Assembly (NCBI GenBank): GCA_949361645.1
Contig: OX442417.1
Location: forward strand, 8,478,275-8,542,274
Source of the DNA: Spongilla lacustris
Taxonomy: Eukaryota > Porifera > Demospongiae > Spongillida > Spongillidae
DNA: 64,000 nucleotides
Reading direction: 5' to 3'
Numbering within the stretch: position 1 is the first letter of the stretch; the number at the start of each line of letters is the position of its first letter. Below are positions 47,896 through 58,948 of the stretch, in pieces. The position numbers and the translations under genes are program-made. Under the pieces are notes generated by a model that searched no databases, was not told the DNA's origin, and saw nothing but the letters and a program-made list of their open reading frames with translations.

Positions 47896-50800
47896 CTAGA
47901 AGGGAAAGACAAGTTTAGACGTGGGAAGGGGGAGGGATCTATCACATGATCAGTATAGTACTTTAGTTACTTATGACTTTCATTTTCAAAACCAAACAAT
48001 GCTACCACACTTTATTTTACATACACATATACCTACACAAGACATGCCGGCCGTGGGGGGTGCAGGTATCATTAGCCTAGGCATTTGGGTCCTCCAGACC
48101 CAAAATGCGTGAGGGATGGTATCCATGTTTTAGTGTAGCTGTTAAAACTTAAAAATACTTATATTCTTATACAAAGTAGGCCATTGAGCACAGATCACTA
48201 ACTTTTTCACATCTCGACTGGTCTTATACATGTAGGTTAGGGTTACATATGATACTAAGAAAGCCTGCTTAAAAAATCCCTCGCAAAAGCACCTCTATTA
48301 TTAAAATGGTCAGAATCCTGTAAAGTCAATAAGAAGCCGGATCCGGCCGCTGGGGGGGGGGGGGGGGGGGGGTAATTAGCATTTATGATTAGTTCGACTG
48401 AACGGAAGACGATGTGCTAGCTGAGCAACTGATCGAGGATTAAGTAATTTTGTCCAGTTTGGCGTTCCATAGCGCTGAACACAATGCTCCACGCGAGCAA
48501 CCTACTGGGCCACCGTACAATCCTACATTTGGATCAGTACTGTTGTTAACCTTATTTCCCAAAGTCCAAGTCCTACGCGTAGGACCAATATTTGTTATCA
48601 ATATAGAAATGCAGGTTTTTGGCATTCATTTCTCTACTGTTGTTTGATGCGTCTATTGTGCTAAATTTACCAATCGTCGATCTATTTTTTAAATCACACC
48701 CTTGCATGGTTACACGATGCAAAAAAAAGGATGCGGTTCTTAAGTATAGCTTTCTTTGAATGTTTTTTGAAGCATGATGTGTGTGCTACTTTATAAATTC
48801 TATGGCGGTGTTTGAACTCTAATCGGTTTTTCATTTTTACCGAAAACACACTCAGCAACATGCGACTAACAAATACCTATCGCTCATACTCCTGTGAAGC
48901 TAGCAAATTCCATATCTACAATGCACTTTTTTTTATCTTATTGCAAAAGACTGACCTGTCTTATACAACCGTTCTGATCTATCCAACACTACTTGTTGGT
49001 ACTTGCATGAAGTTGAAGCTGTTTTGCGATTTACCGAAAATACATATTTTAACAATGCAGTATATTCGTGACTGTATATGTGACAATCTTTGAAGAATTG
49101 CAAGGAAGCACCAGTATTTCTGAATTAAGAACCATTTCTACAGTACAGTGAGATTTTGGGTTGTTCTCTGTTCATATGAGTTTGCTAAAAACTTGCATCC
49201 TACGCGTAGGACAGGACGATAATCCTACGCGTGGGACGACGGGGTTACTATTTATACAATCTTGCATGTATGGTGATGAAGGTAAGTTTTCAAAACGGAA
49301 TTAACATCACTAGCTGTCCCATCCCATTAGTTCCAACCGGTCCAGACAGGCTGATTGCTTTAGTATGATGGTACAATGCCAAATATTGAACCAGCTATGA
49401 TGTTAACGATGAACTGAATCGGTGCATGAGTTAAGAAGGTATACATGTATTGTTCTTTAAATTTTATTAGTGCTGCACTCAGTATTTCAGTATTACTATT
49501 ATATATAGCGCTGACAAATGCAAAGGTCCGCGTAAATAGCGTCAAAAAAGTACGAGCTTATAAGTTAAGTTACGCACATAAGGACGCTATGGTTCGAAGC
49601 TCACTGGTTTCAGACTCCCGCAGCAGTGCCACTGCTGCTGCTGGCTTATATATAGCGTGTCAACTGTCCTTTGTGGAAGATATTACTCCATAGAATAGCA
49701 GTTAGCAGCAACTCTTTTAATTTCCTTTCATGTTCGCTTTGTTCAGCTGATGTCCCATTAATTTTTATCGGTCAGTCCCGCGTATTTGATCCCGTACCAT
49801 GCAGCTATACATGCATGCACACATATGTGTAGCAGTATTGCACACTACTGCAATAAATAATCAATAATAGTTATCCGGAGATTATACAATGCATGTAAAT
49901 GGAGCCATGCACGCAGCATGTCATCTCTATAGCTTACCCGCGTGCTTGTTGACCGCTGGCTATCTAACTATATATAGCGCATGACTGACAAATGCAAAGG
50001 TCCGCGTAAATGGCGTCAACAAAGCACGAGCAATTTACTGTATTAATCCATGCAGACCTGGCGCCGCGCGAGGAGTAAATGTAGACAATGCACACCCGTA
50101 TACATACACACGCCCAGTGCACGTATATAAGCAGCACTAGTATAAATTATACCGGTATATAGAACAGAGTATATAGCCGCTTACTGCAGCTCGTGCCACA
50201 AAGGTAGAGAAAAAGTGCCAGAAGAAGACGGTCAGAAATAGATCCCATTCCTTGAACCTAGACACTGATGACTACAATTTAATATATGGAAAATATGAAC
50301 TGCATAAATGACTGAAATTAAAGCTTTTTTTATCTAAATATATGATTATATATATAAGAGTACTAGCTAGTATTGACGGTTTTAATTGTTTGGCCGCTAT
50401 TCTCCGTATAACTTTGTATTATTTATTTGTTTTGTTTGTTGTTGTTGTTGTTGTTGTTGTTTTTTGTCATAATTGTTCTTGGTTACTGAGTAAAAACAAT
50501 TGCTGTTGCATAACCACAGGTATAGTTGCAGTACAACATCATGCATGGTGACTTGGCTTCCGTCAAAACACCTCCAACATTAGAGTTGTGTTTCTTTCGT
50601 TTGTGACCGTATTTTTTTCTTTTGTATGGTTACTAGTACACACATATACATGTATAAGATACGGAGGTATTTGGATTATATTATCGATACCATGCACATC
50701 TACTACAAAATCATGCATACGAAATAAAAGTTAGAGAATTAGGAGATAAGCTACTAGCATTCATTTATAAACTAGCTAAAGATAGGAAATTTAAACTAAC

Positions 50801-51365
50801 TACGAAACTCAGTAGTTTGAAGGGCAGTTTCATAGAGAATATGTTAATATCAGAATGGAAAGACGCCTATATGCCAATAGCATGCAAGAATCGTTCCAGA
50901 CCATTCAGCATTTTACGTCAAACAACATTTACCTTTTCATAATAAGAAATGTCTCGGTTACATATGTCAATATGCTTCGTGCTATTAAGTAGCCTGCGCT
51001 CCGCCATTAAATATTCATGAGTGTATTTTGCGTACCGCGTGCGATTTATAACCGCACGAAACAGTGCCTCGGTTAGCTACAGCGCGGATACATGAACATG
51101 TACACGGGAAGGGCCAATTATAAAGTTTGATTACAATTATATTTGCATTGAAAAGAAGCGGAGATCAGTATGTACTAAAAAGATTTAAGAGATTGGCGCA
51201 TCGCATCGCATATAAAAGCTTAGCTATATTTTTTGGCCCACAAATTTTAGTAGTTACATTTTGAAAGTACGAACGCTATAAACTGGAACTTTGGCAGTTA
51301 CTACAACTAATATGTATTTCTTGTGAAAAAATACATGCATTGCACACGTATAAACAATATATAGC
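47896..51365. other. No gene recognised; scattered palindromes and a short duplication
   Basis: Includes a G run at about 48352-48372; TCCTACGCGTAGGA palindromes at about 48571 and 49198, with a variant at 49227; a duplicated piece (GACAAATGCAAAGGTCCGCG) at about 49511 and 49985; and a GTT microsatellite at 50438-50462. No convincing coding exon on either strand. Confidence 0.45.
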
Positions 51366-51369
51366 TACT

Positions 51370-51564
51370 ATTTAACAGGCCTGCTTTTTTGCGTAAAAAC
51401 GCGTTGGCTTCTCGGGCTTCGCCCCAGGCCCCGATGGGGGAGCTTACAATGCTCCCCCATACCCCCTAGCTGGGCGGGAGGGGTGCCCCCCTCCCGCACC
51501 CTCCCCGAGGCGGCGCCTCTAACTGTGCCCCCCCCCCCTTTCCAAATTCCTGGATGCGCCCCTG
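51370..51564. mobile_element. GC-rich element copy, abutting receptor copy D
   Basis: Inverted orientation relative to 39550: AACGCGTTGGCTTCTCGGGC, GCTCCCCCATACCCCCTAGC and finally TCCTGGATGCGCCCCTG at 51564. The next base begins the FN3 fragment of copy D, so insertion or recombination at this element truncated that exon. Confidence 0.6.
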
Positions 51565-54139
51565 TTGGGGTCCATACTCTCCTGATGTCACTGACTGCTC
51601 CCCTGACATATTCTATTACACTCTGTGTACCAACATCACCATATATGGATGTAAGAATATCTTGAGCTTGAGCGTTTCATACAATATTAGCGATCTCGAA
51701 GTCGAAATAGTTTTAAAATAGACGGGTGCAGGACTTTAATGTATTAAAACAACGTATTTAGTGCTCTCAAACAGGCCTGGCCTATTAGATTTCTATACAC
51801 TTTAATTGCTGCTAACTATATAGGAACTAACTTATTATGCCAATATGTATAGATGAGTACAATTGTCATGTATAGGTTCGAAGCGAAAACAAAACACTAA
51901 CTATTTTTGGTTACTATACAAAGTGAGTTTCTCAGTCCCGTGCACAACTGCATGACCATGCTAAAGAACTCCATTACTGATTCGCATGACTTCTCTAATG
52001 CACCACGCACATGTTAATCACATGGAACAGGAATCTATATCCCACATCATGCATGATCAATGAAGCACATCATGCTAAAAAGGTTGACAATTGCTGGCCA
52101 GTTTATTCCCTTCCCCCCCCCCACACACACACTCCCACCCACTAACCCTTCACCCATAAAAAGGGTTGCTTGTTGCAACAATATGTGAGAGTAATGTGGA
52201 ACACGACACTGAAATGTGCTTGGGCCTATACTGCCCTATATGTGATCAAGCAGTTTACATTTATAATGCTACATGAAGGTATAGATTTGAATACCATAAT
52301 ACATACTGCCTATAACACACACAATCAGTAATTTAAATAGCTTTCTATAACTGAGTCAGGGCGCGCAAAATCAGTCAAAGCACACATATAGAGTTAACAA
52401 ATTAGGATCATCATGATATATAACGCAATAATGTACAGTTGCTGGTGCATGCATGATGCGACAATCTTCTTGCCTTAAGCCTGTCACGTCAGGGTTTGAC
52501 CTGCCAGGCCAAATGGCAGTACGGGCTGGCAAGCCGACCTGTCAGGCCGTGTTGGCCTTTGGCAACCCTAATCAAGCCGTTTGCAAAATATATAAACTAG
52601 TCTGGCGGGCCTTACTACCGCGTTTGGCCAATCATATCTTTAAGAATATTACGTTATTCCAATTCAAGACAAATAAAATTCTGTTTGGTGAGTATAAGGC
52701 TACAGTATAACGTTTCGGTTCGATTGCATGCATACTGGTGTATATGGGGTAACGAAATCGCAAACGGTGTATGTGGGCTAATCAGTTATATTCATCAATG
52801 GTTCCAAGGGGGGTGTCCGGACACCCTGGACTCCCCCCCTGTATCCGCCTCTGACTATACTAGTACCACTCCCATTCGACACTATATCTACTATGAAACA
52901 TCACCAAATACTATTGGTAAGTAAATAGTTATCAAAGTTCCATATTGCCCAGCCTTCAATGTGGATATTCCATTTGTGTGTGTGTGTGTGTGTACGTGTG
53001 TCAGTGGCGGATCCGGGGGGGGGGGGGGCAACTGGGTTCTGCCCCCCGCCAAATAGAAATTAAATATTCATAGCTAAGGGGCTGTGCCTTACACGATTAA
53101 TAGTATGTGCGAAAACGATTAAATGTACGTGCAAAGGCACAGGCTGCAGTGCCAGCCGGTGCGGCGCCATGCAGTCTAGAACATCGGCCAGGCAGGCATA
53201 CACCTGCTCTAAATTAAAACTTCCGTGACAGCTGGAATTGTAATTTGAGTGTTTGAGTGAATTGCAAGGGCCAAGGCGCCTATACAAAATTTCAAGTCAA
53301 ATCTTTCAATAGCAGGTAGGCTTATGTAGCAAATCCATACTGTCAAAATATATATTATAGTTCACTGGTTCTTCTGACGTTGAAGTAACTCTGGACTGAC
53401 CAGATGGGGCCTCGGAGTCGAAAGTGACCAAGCAAAGAAGGTTTGCCATTGGATGCATGATACCGGTATTATAGATCGTTTGTTATGTACACAATGCTGA
53501 TAACACCACCGGCCAACTTTGGTGTCACGTTAAGCAAAGATAATAGAGTTTATCTACGTAGAATAGTTATAACGTTTTTGGTGCAGTTTTTACGTACTTT
53601 TGGGGGGTTTACAACGCAAAAACCGTTGGCTTCTGGGGCTCCGCTTACAGCGCTCCCCCAGACCCCCTAGCTGGGCAGGAGGGGTGCCCCCCTCCCGCAC
53701 CCTCCCCGGGGCGGCTACGCCTCCTGACTTGCCCCACCCTCTGCCACACCCTTACCGTTGCCCCCACCCCCGCTCCCAATTCCTGGATCCGCCCCTGCTG
53801 TACATGTGTGTACACTTTTGATTACACAGTGTATGGCACTATCAGGGGAGCATCAACAGTGTTGATATCAATGGTTATAGTCATGGTCTGTGTAGGTGTC
53901 TACATCAGATGTAAACATAAAGGTACAGTGGTGGTTTTGGTGCTGTACTCTAAATAGTGCACACATTCCTGTAGGTGACTTGAAAAGCACCCAAATTAAA
54001 CTTCAACAGAACAATGTATATGAAGTGATTGATTTGTCACCAGTGGGCGACAACCACCATTAAAGGGTTAACAAACTGTCATGTCCTCTGGCTGAAGAGA
54101 ACATGGAGCCATGTCCTGCATATGGAGTAGTATTGTAAT
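51565..54139 (+). pseudogene. Receptor copy D, broken by transposon insertions
   Basis: Pieces in gene order: an FN3 fragment 51565-51664 ('DVTDCSPDIFYYTLCTNITI', nearly identical to gene B); part of the stalk exon ending at 52916 before GTAAGT; an intact transmembrane exon 53830-53922 ('VLISMVIVMVCVGVYI', RCKHK); and a tail exon from 53975. Leader and Ig exons were not found, and a GC-rich element abuts each 5' break. In the tail, 39 bp absent from B and C follow the first tyrosine motif ('NNVYEVI') and introduce a TAA at 54061-54063. The rest of the ancestral tail, including the second tyrosine codon, is still readable to 54139 in the same frame. The membrane and tail exons could still be expressed if joined to other exons. 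Confidence 0.7.
53002..53797. mobile_element. Full-length GC-rich element in an intron of copy D
   Basis: Left end CAGTGGCGGATCCGGGGGG and right end TCCTGGATCCGCCCCTG are inverted (CAG[T/G]GGCGGATCC). Length 796 bp. Internally it has G runs, GGCTTCTGGGGCTCCGC and GACCCCCTAGCTGGGC. No clear target duplication and no transposase. This copy defines the ends of the family dispersed in the window. Confidence 0.65.
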
Positions 54140-55640
54140 CTGACTCCTATAGATCCATCTTAAAATAATTGCATGCTTTTTGCAATGGGCAATTTTAAAT
54201 CAAACCAGTTTTTCTGTGCTTGCTTTTTTTTCTGCAAATGACAAGATAGGTATATCTTGGTATAAGACTGACAGCAGATCTAGAATCACATGGGATATGT
54301 GGGATCAATGTACATGTAGAAGAGCTGCTGGCAGCCTTCATCCATGATGGATCGCAACTTCTTGAGTTGGTACATGATGAGTCCACGATGACCTCTGTTG
54401 AGATGACCACAGTATGTGGAATGAGATAATTGAAGTAACAAATGGAGGTGGCCAGACATGGCACATAATCATAGGCCACTAATGCTTGCGCTATGCTGTG
54501 CTTGTTCCATCACCAGCTAGTTCCCAGCTTCCATTATCAGTACAAAATGGAAATGAGTTATTTACAATGTGCACCAAATTTCAAAAAGCTCACAGCAAAA
54601 AAAAACTTGTGTATCAGCAAATCCTCATTAATATAACATAACTTGACAGTTGTATAGACATAAACGTTTGCACAACTAGGCAAGATGCTCACTTTAGATG
54701 CATGTACTCTTTCCATAACACCATTAAGCAATTCAGAGAAGTCCCAATTTGGTAATAAAGCTGTTTTCACAACATCCCTTTGTTTAGTTTATTGCTACAA
54801 AAAATTTGATTCAGAGCAACATATATAATTAATAAACAGGCACATGGGAAACATAATGAAAACACCACACTACTGCCCACACCCAGGACCACTGGTATGA
54901 TATATATATCCTGCCATGAAGCTAGCAGCTGCAAAGTGTCACTTGTATTGCATGAGGACAAACATGACGTTGCTAGGCAGCGACATAGTGTCAAAACAGC
55001 TGGGGCTAAACCTCAGAATACATATACTTCTGTTATAGCATAGTGGAGATTCTATAACTAACTGTATCCATTAAAACTAGGATAAAAAAATTCTATATGA
55101 CGAAGTTGGGATTTGAATGTGTAAAAAGTAAGGAAATAAAGCTATTTCAATTCCAAGATTTACTACTCAACAGTGGAGTGTTTAACAAAAGGATATTCTT
55201 GTTTCTTTTTACCAACAGGATATTCTTGTTTCTTTTTACCAACACACTACATGTAGATTAATGCTATCATCTATGCAAGCAAACAACAGTACATGTTACA
55301 AAGACAGCTGAACACAAAATGGATACAATAGATGGAGGTATGCAGGTACATAGGTTGCTGAAATAGTTATCAAAAGTACCACTACATATGTCATAGGGAG
55401 CGCCAGTTTGGGCTGACACCTGAACACATAAAGACAAACTAGTTTATTCCATCTAGAATGGGATGAAGTATTGGTCTCACCTGTTGACAGAAGAATACAT
55501 TCAAAGTGACAAAGTGCACACAGCCAATAGGTACTGTATAAGGTACTATGGGCAATGTCCTACTGACATTTGAGCTACCTACATCTACTAACATTATATA
55601 CATTATAATATTATACATGTATTGTACATAAAATGTGGAG
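54140..55640. repeat. 3' flank of copy D, segmental duplicate of 26582-28550
   Basis: Same order and orientation as the flank of copy C, with small insertions and deletions. No gene is called; a minus-strand hydrophobic frame near 54800-54990 is disrupted in the other copy. Confidence 0.7.
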
Positions 55641-55694
55641 TTTATTGTATTTGGTGTATTTTTAAATTCCCGTTTTGTGGCAACCATTACATGG

Positions 55695-56160
55695 TGGCAG
55701 CGGTGGGATCTGAACCCACCAGCTCGCTGAACAGACGGTAAAAACAATCAAAGCACTCCTTCAGCAAGCCGATGATCCTCAACTGGCTCTGCTTAACTAC
55801 AGGGCAACATCATTGCCATGGTGTGGTCTCAGTCCAGCTGGGTTCGACCAGACAAGATTCTATATTGTCTCCACCTCTGGAGGCATTATTTGCAGAAATC
55901 GCCAACACCTTATAATGGTCCCAGGCACTCAGCAGGATGGACATTGGAGGACAACAGCAATGAAACACTTCCCACAGAGGAGGAAAATAGCATGAATAAT
56001 GGTGTTAACCACAGCAACGAAGGTAATGGAGAGTCCGAAAATGTGGATGATGAAGAGAACTATCAACAGCATAATTATCCAACCTGAGGGATCAAGCCCA
56101 ATTGCCATGCGCACGAGATCTAGAACAGGCATTGCCATTAGGCCTCCAGATAGACTCTGA
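55695..56160 (+). pseudogene. Ty3/gypsy relic: primer-binding-like site plus integrase C-terminus
   Basis: TGGCAGCGGTGGGATCTGAA at 55695 is complementary to the 3' end typical of an animal tRNA-Leu, as expected of a retrotransposon primer-binding site. It is followed within about 50 bp by the C-terminal part of an integrase ('DDPQLALLNYRATSLPWCG') and, after frame changes, an acidic region and a terminus 'MRTRSRTGIAIRPPDRL' at a stop (56158-56160). Gag, protease, RT and most of integrase are deleted. Not closely related to the element at 58949-64000. Confidence 0.6.
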
Positions 56161-56595
56161 CAAGAGTGTTTGCCTAGAGACATTGTGTCACATTCTCATA
56201 CCATTGTGTAATAAAATGGTAATGCTCATAGTCATCCTTCCCGCTCGTACAGTTATCCTCCAGCTGATCCAGCCAATCCAAATATTACCACACATACATG
56301 TACATACGCATGTACATGTACATGTACATGCACAAAAATCATGAGTAGCAGGTTGTTTTAGAACCCCCCTCCACACACTCACACACAATTGTGTTGGTAT
56401 CAAGATGGTAGAACTAAATTTCTTATAAACTCTTTATTTACATGTAATCATTAACTTAGGTCTTATAAATATCCCATAACTACATGTGACAAACACACAT
56501 GACAACAATGAGATCAATTTTCCAATATTTTTATTCGTTTTTACAAGCTTCAAAATATAAATGGATACCCAGGATAGGGTAACTTCGTACTAACT

Positions 56596-56596
<1 letters not shown>

Positions 56597-56661
<65 letters not shown>

Positions 56662-56907
56662 ATACACACACACATACACGCACACATACACACACACATA
56701 CATGTACACACACATAATTGTCTGGTGTGTTTATGTGTTATCAAGATAAAAAGTGTATAGGACTTTGTACATGTACATGTACATGCATAAAAAATGAAAC
56801 GTTTCTAATGAATTCCTTAAATGCAATACAACACACACGCACACACACACACACGTACACACACACGCACACACACTCTCGCACACACGCACACGCACAC
56901 ACACACA

Positions 56908-56975
<68 letters not shown>
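56597..56975. repeat. Two long CA/TG microsatellites
   Basis: Almost pure CA from 56597 to about 56712, and again from about 56830 to 56975 with some CG and TA interruptions; between them TACATGTACATGTACATG. Cys/Val or Thr/His frames across them are artefacts. Confidence 0.97.
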
Positions 56976-56979
56976 AATT

Positions 56980-57825
56980 CTGGATGATACACGAAACATT
57001 TAACACCGGGTTTACGAGGAACACTTGATTAAAATTCAAGATATGAAAAATTCCCTCTAAGTGGAGTTGCTATTATCTAATGCAGCCATCTGCTATATTA
57101 AGCATTTTGATAGTCACTACGTATTTATGACTGCCTTGGAGATAATTGCCTTGTTAGAAAACGGCCCGTAAATCGTAATGTCGGACAACCTAGCAAATGG
57201 GCGGCGACAGGTGCACTTTTTTTCTAAGCAATCCCAGATCAATAATACATGTTCAGACCATTGAATTGGTGGTATTTATTATCAAAATGCATTTGGAGCT
57301 GTTTCTGTACCTCTGTCTTTTCGTTTGCTAGTTTTATAAAGAATCAGCACTTTCAACCGTGTACAGTACATGTACCTTTAAGGCTCTGTAACAGCTACAT
57401 GTAATTGTATATCCTGTTTGTAATCATAATGATTGATGGGTACATTGGTGTCATGTAACAAATCTTGTTGCCTAGGTGATAACAAGTGTATGCCTGACAG
57501 CTAGTAGGATGGCTCAAATGAGGCATTTATAACACCTCAAAAAACTCAAAACAAGTTGTGGATCCTAGCCTCTGATAACTACTACATGTAAATTTTATCA
57601 CAAAGGAATGAAAAAAAGCCCTCACAGAACCCACGTTAAAAAAATGTGGAAACAGAACCTAGGATGCACACACACACACACACCCTCTAGGGTCTGCGTA
57701 TGTAATTAATGTTCAGTAAAAAGCCTCATGGCTAGAGCTTTGTGCAGTCAGTATACTAATACATGTAACTTCCAATGCCTATTACCATACGACATGCAAT
57801 ATAAAGTAGGCGTAGCATCATTAGA
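56980..57825. other. No gene recognised
   Basis: Unique AT-rich sequence with a short CA repeat at 57668-57683. Nothing else supported. Confidence 0.45.
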
Positions 57826-58830
57826 GGATACATGTACTGTACACTACATTACCTCCTTAGGGATACATGTACTGTACACTACATTACCTCCTTAGGGATA
57901 CATGTACTGTACATTACATTACCTCCTTAGGGATACATGTACTGTACACTACATTACCTCCTTAGGGATACATGTACACTACATTACCTCCTTAGGGATA
58001 CATGTACTGTACATTACCTCCTTAGGGATACATGTACTGTACACTACATTACCTCCTTAGGGATACATGTACTGTACACTACATTACCTCCTTAGGGATA
58101 CATGTACTGTACACTACATTACCTCCTTAGGGATACATGTACTGTACACTACATTACCTCCTTAGGGATACATGTACTGTACACTACATTACCTCATTAG
58201 GGATACATGTACTGTACACTACATTCCCTCCTTAGGGATGAATGTACTGTACACTACATTACCTCTATAGGGATACATGTACTGTACACTACATTACCTC
58301 CTTAGGGATACATGTACTGTACACTACATTACCTCCTTAGGGATACATGTACTGTACACTACATTACCTCCTTAGGGATACATGTACTGTACACTACATT
58401 ACCTCCTTATGGATACATGTACTGTACATTACATTACCTCCTTAGGGATACATGTACTGTACACTACATTACCTCCTTAGGGATACATGTACTGTACACT
58501 ACATAACCTCTGTAGGGATACATTTACTGTACACTACATTACCTCCTTAGGGATACATGTACTGTACACTACATTACCTCCTTAGGGATACATGTACTGT
58601 ACACTACATTACCTCCTTATGGATACATGTACTGTACATTACATTACCTCTATAGGGATACATGTACTGTACACTACATAACCTCCGTAGGGATACATGT
58701 ACTGTACACTACATTATCTCCTTAGGGATACATGTACTGTACACTACATTACCTCCTTAGGGATACATGTACTGTACACTACATTACCTCATTAGGGATA
58801 AATGTACTGTACACTACATTACCTTAGTAG
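57826..58830. repeat. 35-bp minisatellite, second array (about 29 units)
   Basis: Same unit and orientation as 28802-29240 (AGGGATACATGTACTGTACA, ACTACATTACCTCCTT). Several units are shortened or carry single changes. Flanks of the two arrays differ. It ends about 110 bp from the presumed 3' LTR start of the neighbouring Ty3/gypsy element and may lie inside that LTR. Confidence 0.95.
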
Positions 58831-58948
58831 GGTCTGTAGCGTGCTAGTCGAAACTCTAATTAATAATCACCGTACATCACGTGCATTATTACAACATAAT
58901 ATATGCATAATAATGTGTCCATAATTCATCACTCTACATCTCCCTTTT
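58831..58948 (-). mobile_element. Presumed start of the 3' LTR of the Ty3/gypsy element
   Basis: Just after the pol stop, the minus strand reads AGAAAAGGGAGA, a purine tract suited to priming plus-strand synthesis, followed by TGTAGAGTGATG, a possible LTR start. The end of the LTR was not located because the sequence runs into the minisatellite. Confidence 0.35.

Noticed and set aside
54767..54994. Hydrophobic minus-strand frame suggesting a membrane protein
   Set aside because: Its duplicate at about 27650-27850 is disrupted and lacks the same frame; no splice model holds in both.
55695..55720. tRNA-Leu gene on the minus strand
   Set aside because: Only the 3' T-arm and acceptor part is present; no anticodon arm or D arm. 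A retrotransposon primer site fits better.
56550..57039. Several Cys/Val and His/Thr frames
   Set aside because: Translations of CA/TG microsatellites on both strands.
58312..58506. 64-residue frame in the 35-bp array
   Set aside because: Repeat translation only.
57826..58830. Regular 35-bp repeats resembling a CRISPR array
   Set aside because: Units are directly adjacent without variable spacers, in an animal genome. It is a minisatellite.
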